Below are positions 32,309-42,977 of a stretch of 64,000 bases of DNA, piece by piece. The notes under the pieces were generated by a model. That model did not search any database, was not told where the DNA came from, and worked only from the letters and a program-made list of their open reading frames with translations. The translations under genes were made by a program, and so were the position numbers. The DNA lies in NCBI RefSeq assembly GCF_014066305.1, contig NW_023501036.1, positions 1,313,501-1,377,500 on the forward strand, written 5' to 3'. Each line of letters opens with the position of its first letter. Positions within the stretch are counted from its first letter, which is position 1. The DNA comes from Letharia columbiana (lineage: Eukaryota; Ascomycota; Lecanoromycetes; Lecanorales; Parmeliaceae).

Positions 32309-33283
32309 ATGGCCGACGCCAATCAGGCAGCCTTGTTTGACGCCCGGCGGAGAGCTGGATCAAGCAGCCAAATGCTCGATAGCATCATACAAGGTTCAAA
32401 TTGTGAGGCTTGGAGAAGACGGCCTGACTTGGAATCAAGGACGCTGATTGCGTCGCAATAGTCGATCGAGATGAAGTTGACAGACTGCGAAAGAGGTTCA
32501 TGAAGCTGGATAGAGTGTGTGCATCTCCATCCTGATCAATGCTCTGCTCGCCATATTCATTATACATGCAGGACAATTCGGGAACAATAGAACGCGACGA
32601 ATTCCTCTCGCTTCCTCAAGTCTCATCAAATCCTCTAGCGACCCGGTACTTGCCCCCCACCCCGATGACCCTGACAGCCCAGAAGTACTCGCGGCTAACC
32701 AATTCCCATTTCTATTGCAGCATGATCGCCATCTTCGATGAAGACGGAGGCGGCGATGTCGACTTCCAAGAATTCGTCTCCGGTCTCAGCGCCTTCAGCT
32801 CCAAGGGCAACAAGGAAGAGAAATTAAGATTCGCCTTCAAGGTCTACGATATCGATCGCGACGGATACATTAGCAATGGGGAGCTGTTCATTGTACTGAA
32901 AATGATGGTGGGAAGCAATTTGAAGGACATGCAATTGCAACAAGTATATACCCCAGCCATTTGTCAAGAATGGAGAAGGTGTTTCCCATTAGGGGCGGAG
33001 TGGTAGTAGAGGGTTATCTATGCATTCGATGGACGGCTGACAACTGGTGCACTATGACAGATCGTGGATAAGACAATCATGGAGGCAGACACGGATCGGG
33101 ATGGGAAGATCAGCTTCGAGGAGTTCACAAAGATGGTTGAGAACACGGACGTTTCAATGAGCATGACATTAGGTATGCCTCTCAGCTTTGCAGTGCCTCC
33201 ATTGGTCCTTCTTTGCTGCCTCTTAATCGCAATCTCCTAGAGCGCCAAGTTCAAGTGTTGACGTTGCCGCAGATCAATTCTAG
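32309..33283 (+). CDS. CNB1: Calcineurin regulatory subunit B, with unusual N-terminus
   Basis: Six exons (32309-32402, 32462-32514, 32572-32645, 32721-32943, 33061-33172, 33273-33283) join to 188 residues. Four EF hands are complete: [36 protein letters not shown] and [12 protein letters not shown]. The last exon is 11 bases and encodes the final DQF of the family. The protein is the calcium-sensing subunit of the phosphatase calcineurin, which activates Crz1-type responses. Typical fungal Cnb1 starts with MGNxxS and is myristoylated. Here the first ATG gives [20 protein letters not shown] before the conserved [12 protein letters not shown], so there is no N-terminal Gly and about 14 extra residues. 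An upstream exon bearing MG could exist, but I found no splice site that would place it correctly. Confidence 0.92.
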
Positions 33284-34819
33284 TCGATACCCTGCTAGCG
33301 ATAGCTGAAACGAATGAATTTTTACGGCCTCGTATAATGTGCAAAACTTGCGAACCAAACCAGCTGAGCCGTTCAAGATGAAGGAATGGAGACTCGTAGA
33401 TAATGCGGTAACATTCTCTGCATTCTCTTCACGCTGCGGCATTCTGATTGTGAAGCTGTTCCAAAGGAGCGGGCAGGGCGACGCTACAGCAAACGGAGTC
33501 TACAATAGCTTTGGCGTACGCCTTAGCACCCATTATGAAGTAGCCTCGAGAACAAAGATCGCTTCTTGACCACTGTTTTGTGTTTGCCATGACAGAACAG
33601 AGACTTGCTCCGTTCTCTTTGTCGCAGAGCGACATGGTAAGCCTCGACCGGCGATTTGCCTCGGTGCATTGCGTGGCGTCGTTGCATCGCGTTGCATCGC
33701 ATCGCATTGCATCGCATCGCATCGCATCGCATCGCATTGCAGAACAGACTCAGTCTGATAGATTACTTGTCTGCTGCTGTTTCAAATACTTGTCGGACAG
33801 TCAAGACATGGCTCACTACTCGCATGTACCTCAATTTCCCCTCTGCAGTGTCGATCATTCTGAAGTTACTCCGCAGTCCGCACTGAGAGAGAGTACATGG
33901 TTCCCAAACTTGCACCGTCCATCAGGTCAAGTCCGAGGACCTCCTTGATTCTTCCATCAGGTTAGGCACGGTTTTAGGGACGACTTTGTCACTCGGATGT
34001 CAATGCATGACTAAGGAAGCCTAGGTTATAGATTTACATGATGATTGAATGGTAGAATGCTTCATGTCTGATTTGAGGTAAAATTACGCCAGGCGATTAT
34101 GTCCTGAAAATGCTACCAAGCCAATCTATCTATCCAGGCGTGATATGCTTCCCAACAACCTGGGCCTTAACCCCCTTTTTTTCAAACACCCCCCCCCTCC
34201 AAAAAAACCAAATCAAATCGCGCTTTGCTTGGCCGACTCTCGATCCTTTGAGCCAGCTCGCAGTCTTCTATGACCGAGAGCTCCCCCTTTGCCCTTCAGT
34301 TCGCATAAGTTCCAATGAAAGGAGACGCCTATGTAATCGGTGGTCTAGTAGAGTACAAAGTGTGTGCTAGCAGCGCAGTATACATAACGAGTTGCCTCCC
34401 AGGGTATTTTGTCAAACCGTTCTAAATAAAGCAATATAACCTAACACCTAATGTCCGGTTGCCCGTTAATTCTATGCCGTGGTGGATGTATGGTATGGTC
34501 GTCGATGTTGTTAAGAAAAGAGAGCGATTCCGTGTGCGCGTATTCTCCGCAAGGGTCGTGGGTTGCAAGTGGTGGTTGCGTGTGTGTGTAGTCTTGATTG
34601 TTGTTCTCTTGGTGTACACAGAATCTGCGCAGGATGCGGCCATGGACTGCGTAGACATACACCCGTTTGCGGACTAAGAAGCTCTCATGCAGGTAATTGT
34701 TTGAGGTGGGCGACATTGAATTGTGATACTGAAAGGGTGAGGTCGTGAAAAGGGTTTGGACGGCAAACAGAGTGGACTCTTAAGAAATCATTAGCTAGCG
34801 GTCATGGTCGAGCAACTGC
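33284..34819. other. Convergent intergenic region with a microsatellite
   Basis: About 1.5 kb separates the 3' ends of calcineurin B and the conserved unknown gene. Apart from the GCATC repeat at 33681-33742 (listed separately) and a C-rich/A-rich stretch at 34172-34210, I see nothing. Open frames around 33339-33948 and 34422-34716 come from the repeat or have no family features. Confidence 0.5.
33681..33742. repeat. GCATC/GCATT pentanucleotide microsatellite
   Basis: About twelve imperfect copies of the 5-base unit GCATC, with some GCATT and GCGTT variants, run through this stretch. It lies in a 3' intergenic region. Copy number is likely variable between isolates, which is general knowledge of such repeats. 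Confidence 0.85.
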
Positions 34820-36163
34820 TTATTGTTTGCCAGCACCGGGCCCAGATTGGCCGAGCATTGGGTCTATTTCCGCTTCTTCGTCGTTCTCGTCGTCACTGCT
34901 AATAAGATCAATGCATTGGGTTAGAACTGCCTAGCTGTTAGACGGTATAGTTTTCATGTCTGTCACGATAAATTGGACTGTTCCTTGGCTTACTTTCGAT
35001 AATCTCTTGCTCGGCGACTCCCATCTGATAATCAACGAGCCCATGCTTTTCTAGGCCATCGCAAAGTGAAACGACCTCGTTTCCCATCTCTTCAAGAAAT
35101 TCCTTCGGCAGCAAGCTTTGAGGCTGCGCTGGAGGTCGCCCTGTGTCTAACATTTGTTGTGTATCGTCTTTCTGACGTTGTAGCATTGCAAGCCAGCATA
35201 CGTTGAAGCTGTCCCAGAATTCAATGCGCTCTGCGTGCTTTTTCTGATCATCTTGTGTAAGTTCTGGCAATGTTAGCCTTGAATCTACCGTAGCTCTAGA
35301 GTCACCTCACTGAGAGCATCCACGTTCTCTGACAACCAATGAGAAATCTCCAGTAGTGACTCCCCAGCTTTGATGAGATGTCCTTTCGAGGTTTGGTCGT
35401 TTATTACCCCGATATTTCTCTGATACCGATCGTAGGCAGCAGCAAAAGTATCTAACTCTTCTTCAGGCTGCTCGGAAGCTGCCGTTTCAACGTTAGGATT
35501 CACGTCGGGTCCCACAGTAGGATAGGACGAGGCAAGGGTCGAACGCCCGAGAGGAGCTGCGGAGGTATACTGCATGGATGGGGGATATGCTGCTGTGGGG
35601 TACTGTTGAGGCATTGCAGCGGGTCCCGTCACGTTGGTACCGTGGCCTGGACTGTAGTATTGGGGAGCCCCAAACTGGCTGCCCAAGACTTGCGCTGCTG
35701 ACTGCCGGGATTGGTACTGGCTCACAGTGTCATACGGAGATTGCGGTTGAGCTTGTTGCGGTACGTGGTACATCATCTGCGACGTGTATTGGGGGAACTG
35801 TCGTTGCCTCTGGGGGTCTTGCAAGTACTCGAGTTGGTACTGGAATTGCGGACCGTGCATTTGCGGCGTTGAGTACTGCTGGCCTGGCGGATAGTCGTAG
35901 CTTCCCAGCTCGTGTGAGCTCCCTGCACCTGCAGACAAAGGGGCAGATGTGGAAGGCCGAGTCGTTAAGGGTTGCGCTTGTCTGGAACGATCAGAGCCAT
36001 CTCCACCTGGCGCGCCTCTTAGATTCTGGACATTTGGCACATTGACTCCATGCCCTCCATATTCCGGGACATATCCGCGGGGATAGTTTTGCTGCTCATA
36101 TTGCCTTCTTCGCTGTTCGTCACCTTCCATGCCACCAATCCAGCTTCTCTTGGACTGCTTCAC
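34820..36163 (-). CDS. Conserved fungal protein of unknown function
   Basis: Three exons (36163-35311, 35263-34994, 34926-34820) join in frame. The first 200 residues are Gln/Tyr/Pro-rich and disordered. The C-terminal 190 residues form a helical domain with AAYDRYQRNIGVINDQTSKG, LIKAGESLLEISHWLSENVD, ERIEFWDSFNVCWLAMLQRQ, PKEFLEEMGNEVVSLCDGLE, LVDYQMGVAEQEIIEILTQC and an acidic end. I recall this arrangement from uncharacterised ascomycete proteins but cannot name a function. The 5' end is uncertain: position 36163 is where the open frame begins with a GTG codon, the first ATG is at 36130, and the same frame continues open upstream without a start. A second frame (36387-36160, starting with ATG) also looks protein-like, so an upstream exon or a frame break may be missing here. 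Confidence 0.75.
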
Positions 36164-37432
36164 CGCCGGGTCGAATGCCGAAATGGGAAAAGTCCCTGGC
36201 GAAGCAGGAGGCGTCGCGTAGAGGGCCAGGTTGTCGACAGCACCGAAGCGCTCCGTGGAGGCTGAAAGGCAAAGGGGGTATCCCCTCCGATGTAGATTTG
36301 TAGGAAGACGGCTTCAGATTGAGCTGTTGTTGAAGGAGAGAGTCGAAGACTAGCTGGATGGTTAGGAATGGGTTGGAGGGAAGTCATATATGGCTGGGTA
36401 GGATCTCACGGATAACGTGGCCCGGGGACCCAGTGTGAATCGCGGATAGATTCATAGGCTAATTGGAGGTGGATGAATCTCTGCCAAAAAGGAATGAGTG
36501 AGGCAAGTGAATCGGCTTAACACAAGGATGGTGGCTTAAGGAAAGAGGAAGAAATGAATGGGCGAATTATTCTTAGAATGTCAATTGAATAGATTAGGAA
36601 GGAAGCATGGGGAGGACGTCGCTGTGGCAAGCCAAAAAAAGAATGAATGTGTTGTTATGTTTGAAAGGTAGGATTGTGGTGAAAGTCGGTAAGTTGGGAC
36701 CCTTGAATACGCAAGTAATGTGATGTGCAACTGGGATGATCATGGGGAGGCGGCCTTAGGCGTGAATAGAACTGCAATGGGCGGATTTTGCTTAATGCTT
36801 GCAGGCTCGCGAGCGAAGGATCGTCGTACGTAAGGTACCAACACCGATAAAGTACTGAGGTGAGACGTTACACCCGAAAGCACTGACTGCACTGTCGACC
36901 CCGAGCTTGTGTAATAACCCTATCATACCTTTTCCTTACCGACTCCACCAGAGAAGGCGATACAGTGACTGGAACTGCGGGCGACTTGGCGAGAGATGCA
37001 GGGAGCTTGATGATAGAAAGAACAGGACGCTATTACTGAGGCATCCAATTGGCTGGCATGGATGTATCAGGTAAGTAAGCATGCGCAAACTGACCATCCG
37101 CACATCCTAGTTTGATATGACTTGTAACCTTTGGCCTATGAGTGCAGGGTGACCTGTGAGAGGCCTGGAAAAGGCGTGTGGAAACAGCTAGAGAGGAGCT
37201 ACTGTAGGCAGGAAAGCAAGTTGCGTCCGTCTTGAATCGCGCGTGTTTATGTTACGTATCATACCATACGGAGGCGCGGATGAGACGAAGCGCTTTCCAC
37301 TGAAATGAGGCAATAAGCGCGATGGATCTGGAATGAGTAATTTTGAGTTGTTTGAGTATTCTGAACGCCTTCAAGGTTAAATCATGAAGGGTTAGGAAGT
37401 TGGGAGATTAGGAAGGACGTCTTTTGGTGTTG

Positions 37433-37461
37433 CGGACAGTCCGGACAGTCCGGACAGTCCC
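37433..37461. repeat. Three tandem copies of a 9-base unit
   Basis: The unit CGGACAGTC is repeated three times without change, followed by C. It sits in the gene-poor region upstream of other tandem repeats. Confidence 0.85.
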
Positions 37462-37608
37462 TCAACAAGCAACGATGCGAAAGCAAGATGAGGAAACGAA
37501 GTGCTCCAAAAGGAGGATTGGGAGAAAGGGAAAGATGTCGTGCATATGCCCACGCCATGACATGATTCGAAAGGACCGCCGTCAACAACAGCCAACAGCC
37601 AATAGCCA

Positions 37609-37740
37609 GTAGTCAATAGTCAATAGTCGATAGTCGATAGTCGATAGTCTATAGACAATAATAGTCAATAGTCAATAGTCAATAGTCAATAGGCGGTAGT
37701 CGGTAGTCGGTAGTCAGTAGTCCGTAAAGTAGTCTGTAGC
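37609..37740. repeat. Degenerate 7-base tandem repeat (AGTCAAT/AGTCGAT type)
   Basis: About 18 copies of a 7-base unit, mostly AGTCAAT, AGTCGAT and AGTCGGT, run head to tail. Variant units cluster in blocks (CAAT first, then CGAT, then CAAT, then CGGT), as expected from local duplication. There are no spacers, so it is not a CRISPR array. Confidence 0.85.
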
Positions 37741-37940
37741 CTGAAGTACCTTAGTCCGTAGCAGATTATTAGTAGAAGCACCAAAGTATTAGAGTCTGAA
37801 CACTCGAGTTTTGGCGGGGGCTAAAGCATGATCTTTTAGCGCCTCTCACAAATTCTTGACCAACTTCTACCTTTGACCTTTCACTGGTGAACCAAACTTA
37901 TCACAGAGTCCAGATCCCGGAGGTGAGAGGGATCAGACAA

Positions 37941-37973
37941 CGAAGAAGAAGAAGAAGAAGAGAGAAGAAGAGA
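37941..37973. repeat. GAA trinucleotide tract
   Basis: An interrupted (GAA)n purine tract in the gene-poor region, with GAGA interruptions towards its 3' end. Confidence 0.85.
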
Positions 37974-38798
37974 ATTGTCTGTCCATCCAACACCGGCTTC
38001 TTGATCCAAATGCGGTCCAAGAGGAAAGGCAATTCGTCCTAGATTCATCGTGATTGGTGCCTATGTCCAAAATGATGGCTGAGCAGGACGGGCCTACCTT
38101 GTTTCACCACCTGATTTCCTGCCTCCTGAGTGCTTCTCTGCGGACGGCTATGCCCGACGAAACGAAGTACTGAATCTCTTACAATCGTGTTTTACCATGG
38201 AACCCGCAATGCGGGAGATGAAAAGGGTTTGTCCGTTGGTCACTAACAATCCTGATGATCAATCGACAGGCCACCGCGGCGCCACATCGGTTTTCTGAAC
38301 CAGGAAATGCGTCTATTGGCAGCCGAGGCTGACGGTAGTCGTCCCCATGTGTGGGAGAAAGGCGTTTGCGGCCAAGGTCTCTCTCTCATGGGTCAAGATG
38401 CAGGATTTTGCCACTTTCTCGCATTCGCCTGTTCAGCTACTGCCAAGGCAATCAATTGCGACTCGTCTCATTGCCACGCTGAGACGGCGAGAATACGGGG
38501 CAAAGGGAGGGCCAGGGGGAGGATCAGATGCGACGTTGGGCAGCAGTTTTGGTAGGGTATGCCGGAGATTTTCCCACCCGACTTGGTTTCTTGCCGGTTT
38601 GTTGACAAACGCAGGAAAAGAGAGATGCAAATGTTCCGGAAAATCAGGGCAAGAGATCAACGTCTGATTTATTTTTGTGCGCTTGGGAATCTGGGATAAC
38701 TCTCGCATGGTCAGACGAGGCTTTTGATTGGATACCGACACTGACTTACATCGTCGATCTTTTCGCCTCCACACACCCAAGTCAGGTTTAGTGAGTCG

Positions 38799-38838
38799 AG
38801 CCTTCAGCCTTCAGCCTTCAGCCTTCAGCCTTCAGCCT
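38799..38838. repeat. AGCCTTC 7-base tandem repeat
   Basis: Five to six head-to-tail copies of AGCCTTC, followed by diverged AGCCTCA units. This is the second 7-base satellite within 1.2 kb. Confidence 0.85.
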
Positions 38839-41805
38839 CAAAGCCTCAAGCTTCAAGCGCCTCAATCTCTTTGCCCGAAGGAAAGCCCTTTTTTGCCCTT
38901 GTTTTTCCGGCCCCGAGAGAAGAAAAGAAAGTGCCATTGGTCAAGGATTTGATGTGATTGGTCACCTGCACTGCTGCAACTCTCCTAGACTCATCGACTC
39001 ATTTTTCCTTAGACTCCCTCCACATGGGATCTACTGCAGGTACCCAAACTTCTTAGCGCCACTCCCCCCAAAGTCAATGCTGACCTTGATATAGGTATTC
39101 GCTTAGGTATTGGAAAGTCCCCCAGCATTATTGTAATATCTGACAGCCTAACAAATCATTCATTTCATTGTTTTCTTTCTCTTCCCCTCCTTTTTTTCCA
39201 ACTTCCAACTTGCAACTTCCAACTTCCAACTGCTTATTATTAATTATTGACAACTTGAGCTTCGTCAGACTGCAACACAATTCATCCATTGTGTAATCAA
39301 GATTGGAGGATCTTCCAACACGTCAAATGTTTCGTAGGCTCCTCGCGTGTTGGTCTCGTTACAAAACTGAGACAATCGTCCGCCGGAATGACCGCCCTCC
39401 GTAATCTTGATGATTACGCTTCAACCCTCCTTGAATGCAAGGCGATATCGTAAGCCGATCGTTCGACGCCTGCACTGTAGCAGTGAGCCGTTTTGCCTCG
39501 CAATTCTTCTCTCTGCGCATTAGGGTTTCTTGAGAACAAGGTCTTGAAGCCAGACTTCCCTTGCCAACCGTGCGCAACATGGTAATTCGCGCGGAGCCAC
39601 CAGCTTCATGTGATCCGCAGGAGCTCAGAGTGTGTCGTAACAAGCATTCCAAGTATCCCTGAAGACCTTTACCAAAAAGATCTAATATAGGCTCTCATGA
39701 CTCTGTATGGAGCTAAAGAGGTTGTCACTGATGCAAAGAGCTAACCGCGACATCCTGCATTGCCCCTTTGTCACATGTTCGCCAGTCGCCGCAGCGTTCC
39801 AAGTTTCTTTCTTCACGAGCATGTGATACCGACCAGGAAAACAACTCTATTACACCAAGGTCTGTTCGGAGTCAGTGGGTAAAAGGCTGAGGAGGCTAAA
39901 CCTAGCCAACGTTTGGTGACGTACCGGTTCTATATTTCGACAAGCGTCTTGTGATCTTCCAAACCTCCCGGATTGTGCTGGCATAGAGCACTGAGGAGTC
40001 ATCAAGTCAGTGTTGAGAGTATTCGGTGGCTGGCGGCAGCAAAAGATCGTCTCCAGAATTGAGAAACGCTGGTTGCGCATGGCTCTGCAGGGTACTGACG
40101 TCTGGCCGTCTATTCATACCTCGACTTCTCTTCCAGGTAAAACAAGGTTCTCTTTTATGGTCCATAGGGGCAGACGAGGTTTCCGACAACGGATAGACCT
40201 GTGATGGGAGGCTCCGTCTTGCGATTCCGAACATACCCAGGCCACTCACAGTTCGTGATGGGGGAACGAGCTCCTGGAACAGTCTAATAAAATCATTCTG
40301 AATAAGCATATGCTCCTTCAGTATTCAATGCGCCCGCAGTATTAGATCATATTCGCTGAAGCCGCCAGCGGCTCTCCGCAGGTGTCAAGAATCCATCCAA
40401 ACCACCTCATGGAAAACCGCCCAGGGAGAGTGGTCCTCTCATTTCTGATCGAATCCTGAATGCAAAAGTCTCACAGCAGTATGGTGACAAGTGAGCAAAG
40501 GCTCTGGGTGGGGAGAGAGGCAGAGCGAGCACCGCAGCCATGTCATTGTCCAACATCTTCCAATCCGTGTCTCGTTAAGTGTGACAGTTGTCTGTCTGTC
40601 TTTAGATTGTGCGCAGGTGGAGTGTGTAGGGGCACAATCAGTGTGTAGCAGAGTCATAAGCAGTCGTCGAGTGCGCCGGCTTTGCTGCTGTTTTCCCGCG
40701 CCTTGGCGTCCTGTTTCGCAAGGCTGCAGATCCACCTCCTTTTGTCGTGTCGTCTGCCTTTTGAATTATTTGCATGAAGAGATGGACGATGTTGCTGTGG
40801 TCTGCTTCCCTACGGTGGATTTCTCAATCGGAACATGTGGACCATGGCATGCATGGTAGTCTGTCTTGGGCGGCTTTACCAACAGGTATTCAAGCTGTCA
40901 CGACAACCTGAGGACTAGTAGCGGTCGTTCGATCGAACAACCAGGCTTGAAAGGGTTCTGCGTAAAATTGCGAAATCTCGTGGAAATGCCTTCTAGTTAA
41001 CCGTATCACTACTAACCAGGCTCAACCGTGTTTACAAGTTGAACAAATATTGGCCCGCATGTTCTGACCGAACCCTAGCCACAGTCACTTTACTTTGGCG
41101 CGTTTGTTGCTGTGCTCGTGCCCAGTGTGGGGTCGGTTACATATCTGCTGGTAATTCAACAAGGCATAGCAGTCGGGATTTCTGGCTACTCAGGAGAGCT
41201 GGATGTATATGCGACGACATCTGCTCATAATAAAGAGGTCATGACGCTAGCTATAGTACTATCACATCACCATGGCATTGCTCAGTGGGGAGACGATCGG
41301 AAGGACAAATTCCTATCTGCAACAGTGACTGTCATCTCCGAGACCTTGTGCCGAGCCTTCGAGAAGTACCTTTGCTTTTGTGTAGCTGGTGCTTCACCGG
41401 CCTTTTCGCCAAACATTTTGCCCGGCTCAGGTATTATACTAGCCAACTCATTATGATGCAAATGAGCCAATCCTGCAATCCCAGAATCTTTGTATCAGGA
41501 TGCTTATATTCCCTATCGACCCCACCGCTCGCTCTGAACCTCTGGAGCGATTTGGAGCGCTCGGAGTCTTTGTTAGCTCGAGACGAGTCCATGGAGGGGA
41601 CAACGGAAGAAATAAACCGGGCTGATTCGTTCTTTACAAGAACTTCCTCTTTCTCTTGTATGCGGTTCAAGACTCTTTCTCGACACTTAAGATACTTTCG
41701 TGCAGTGCAACGCAAACAGAACTGCTAGTACCGGGGGGTTTCTTTGTTGGGGATGTAACGCTCTATGTACATAGAAACCAAGCCTGTCAAGATGGCAGTA
41801 TCCAT

Positions 41806-42754
41806 CTATCTCTTCACCCAAGCCGGCATTTTTCTTGCTTTCACGTGACCAGGTTTCTTCCTTTCAACACGCCGGGGATCTCGAGTGACGCAGCCAGCTA
41901 GAGGCGCAATCCATTAGCTTCTTCAAATTCAGAGATCGGTTGAAGACTAACCCCTTCTCAGCGCCGGCTTCAAGGCGGGCTCGAAAACCATCAGCGCCTT
42001 CGCTGCCCCCAAGGTAATTGCCTCGGCCTGCCCTGTACTCCCCCCTCCACTGACTAGCGCCCAGACGTTGTACTTGTCCATTCTACCAGTAGCTTTTAGC
42101 GCCCACAATGCGCTCTCCCTGTCGTGTATCCTCCCGAATGCGCTATTAATGCTTTTGCCATTCACCAGCACCTCCCCTTCCCCCTGTACGAGATACACTT
42201 TCGCGGAGCTTGATTTTCGTCGTCCGACTCCGTAGGCACGTCCGTCAGCATCGATAATGTTGGGCCTCTTGGTGACAGCGTATGGATCGATGTCACGTTT
42301 GTAAATTTCCATGGCTTCTTTCAAAGGTGCGGGCATGACAGCGGGGTGTATCCTGTTCAGCCGCTGCAGAACCTCAACAACCTTATGATACTTGGATGCT
42401 CGTATAGGTTCGCCGACCAGGAGGCGGTATTGTGTGACAGTCCGCCATGCTACCCTTGGAGCCTGTGCTGGGGCAACGGTTGGAAGGGTTTGGTAACGGC
42501 GCAAGAGGGCTAGGAGATTGAGGTAGTTGTCCGTGGAGTCAGGTCTGCCCGTGAAGTAGGACGGCGATGCGGGGACGACGCGGGCGTTTTGAGGATTGGA
42601 TGGGGAGTTTTGTGTGAGGTTTACTGGGGGGTGCAGCAATGGCTCGAGAAGAGCCGGTAGAGGTGAATGTTCGTTTCCGCAGGATTTCACCGTGACATTT
42701 CGGGCATTGGATAGTCCACCGTGATGATAGAGGCCAGGATAGCTTGGAAGCCAT
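41806..42754 (-). CDS. MRPS9: Mitochondrial small ribosomal subunit protein uS9m (MRPS9), frame break near N-terminus
   Basis: This is the mitochondrial homologue of bacterial S9. Conserved parts are [70 protein letters not shown] and, after splicing an intron at 41898-41951, [20 protein letters not shown] and a terminal KMPAWVKR, the tRNA-contacting basic tail of S9. The N-terminus is in another frame: ATG 42754 starts [13 protein letters not shown] and [10 protein letters not shown], a typical mitochondrial presequence, but that frame must change at a run of six C (42626-42631 as G on the plus strand). One C fewer gives a continuous 297-residue protein. Without the break, ATG 42780 opens the body frame but gives an untypical leader. 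An intron from a GTGAAATCC donor to the CCCAG at this run would also restore frame while deleting the presequence-like part. The gene is divergent from eEF1B-gamma. Confidence 0.88.
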
Positions 42755-42977
42755 GGCTCAAACCATTGAAATGCAATCATAAACCAAGGATGATAATCTT
42801 GAAGGAGATGAGCTCAAGGCTTTGAATAATTGAAGCCTCGAAGGAAAAGAGGCGGCGCTAAAAAAGAAATAAGCGCGCCGAAATTTTGCGAAGAACAAAA
42901 ATCTGCTTCGCATCCCACACTTGACACGGGTTTCATATCCCAGTCACATCCCTCTTCTACAGCTCACAACCGCAGAT
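42755..42977. promoter_or_regulatory. Divergent promoter, MRPS9 and eEF1B-gamma
   Basis: Only about 200 bases separate the two starts, so the core promoters nearly touch. An A/G-rich tract (42838-42870) is the only obvious pattern. Pairing a mitochondrial ribosomal protein gene with a cytosolic elongation factor could allow co-control of translation genes; this is inference. Confidence 0.45.

Larger units (their letters stand above)
36164..41805. other. 5.6 kb gene-poor region with simple repeats
   Basis: This is the longest stretch without a supported gene. The first 220 bases may contain a 5' exon of the preceding minus-strand gene. The rest holds four tandem-repeat patches (37433-37461, 37609-37740, 37941-37973, 38799-38838) and a run of TTCCAAC units near 39199-39229. 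Many short open frames exist (for example 38307-38667, 39359-39652, 40007-40309, 41285-41728), but none shows family features or credible splice joins. I see no transposase, reverse transcriptase or terminal repeats. It may be an eroded element or simply regulatory and 3' DNA. Confidence 0.55.

Noticed and set aside
37609..37740. Possible CRISPR-like array
   Set aside because: The units are directly adjacent 7-mers with no spacers, and the genome is eukaryotic.
38307..38667. Overlapping open frames in the gene-poor island
   Set aside because: Two frames overlap, neither has family features, and no splice extension is credible.
41285..41728. 147-codon open frame upstream of MRPS9 3' end
   Set aside because: No motif and unlike any family that I know; composition matches non-coding DNA.
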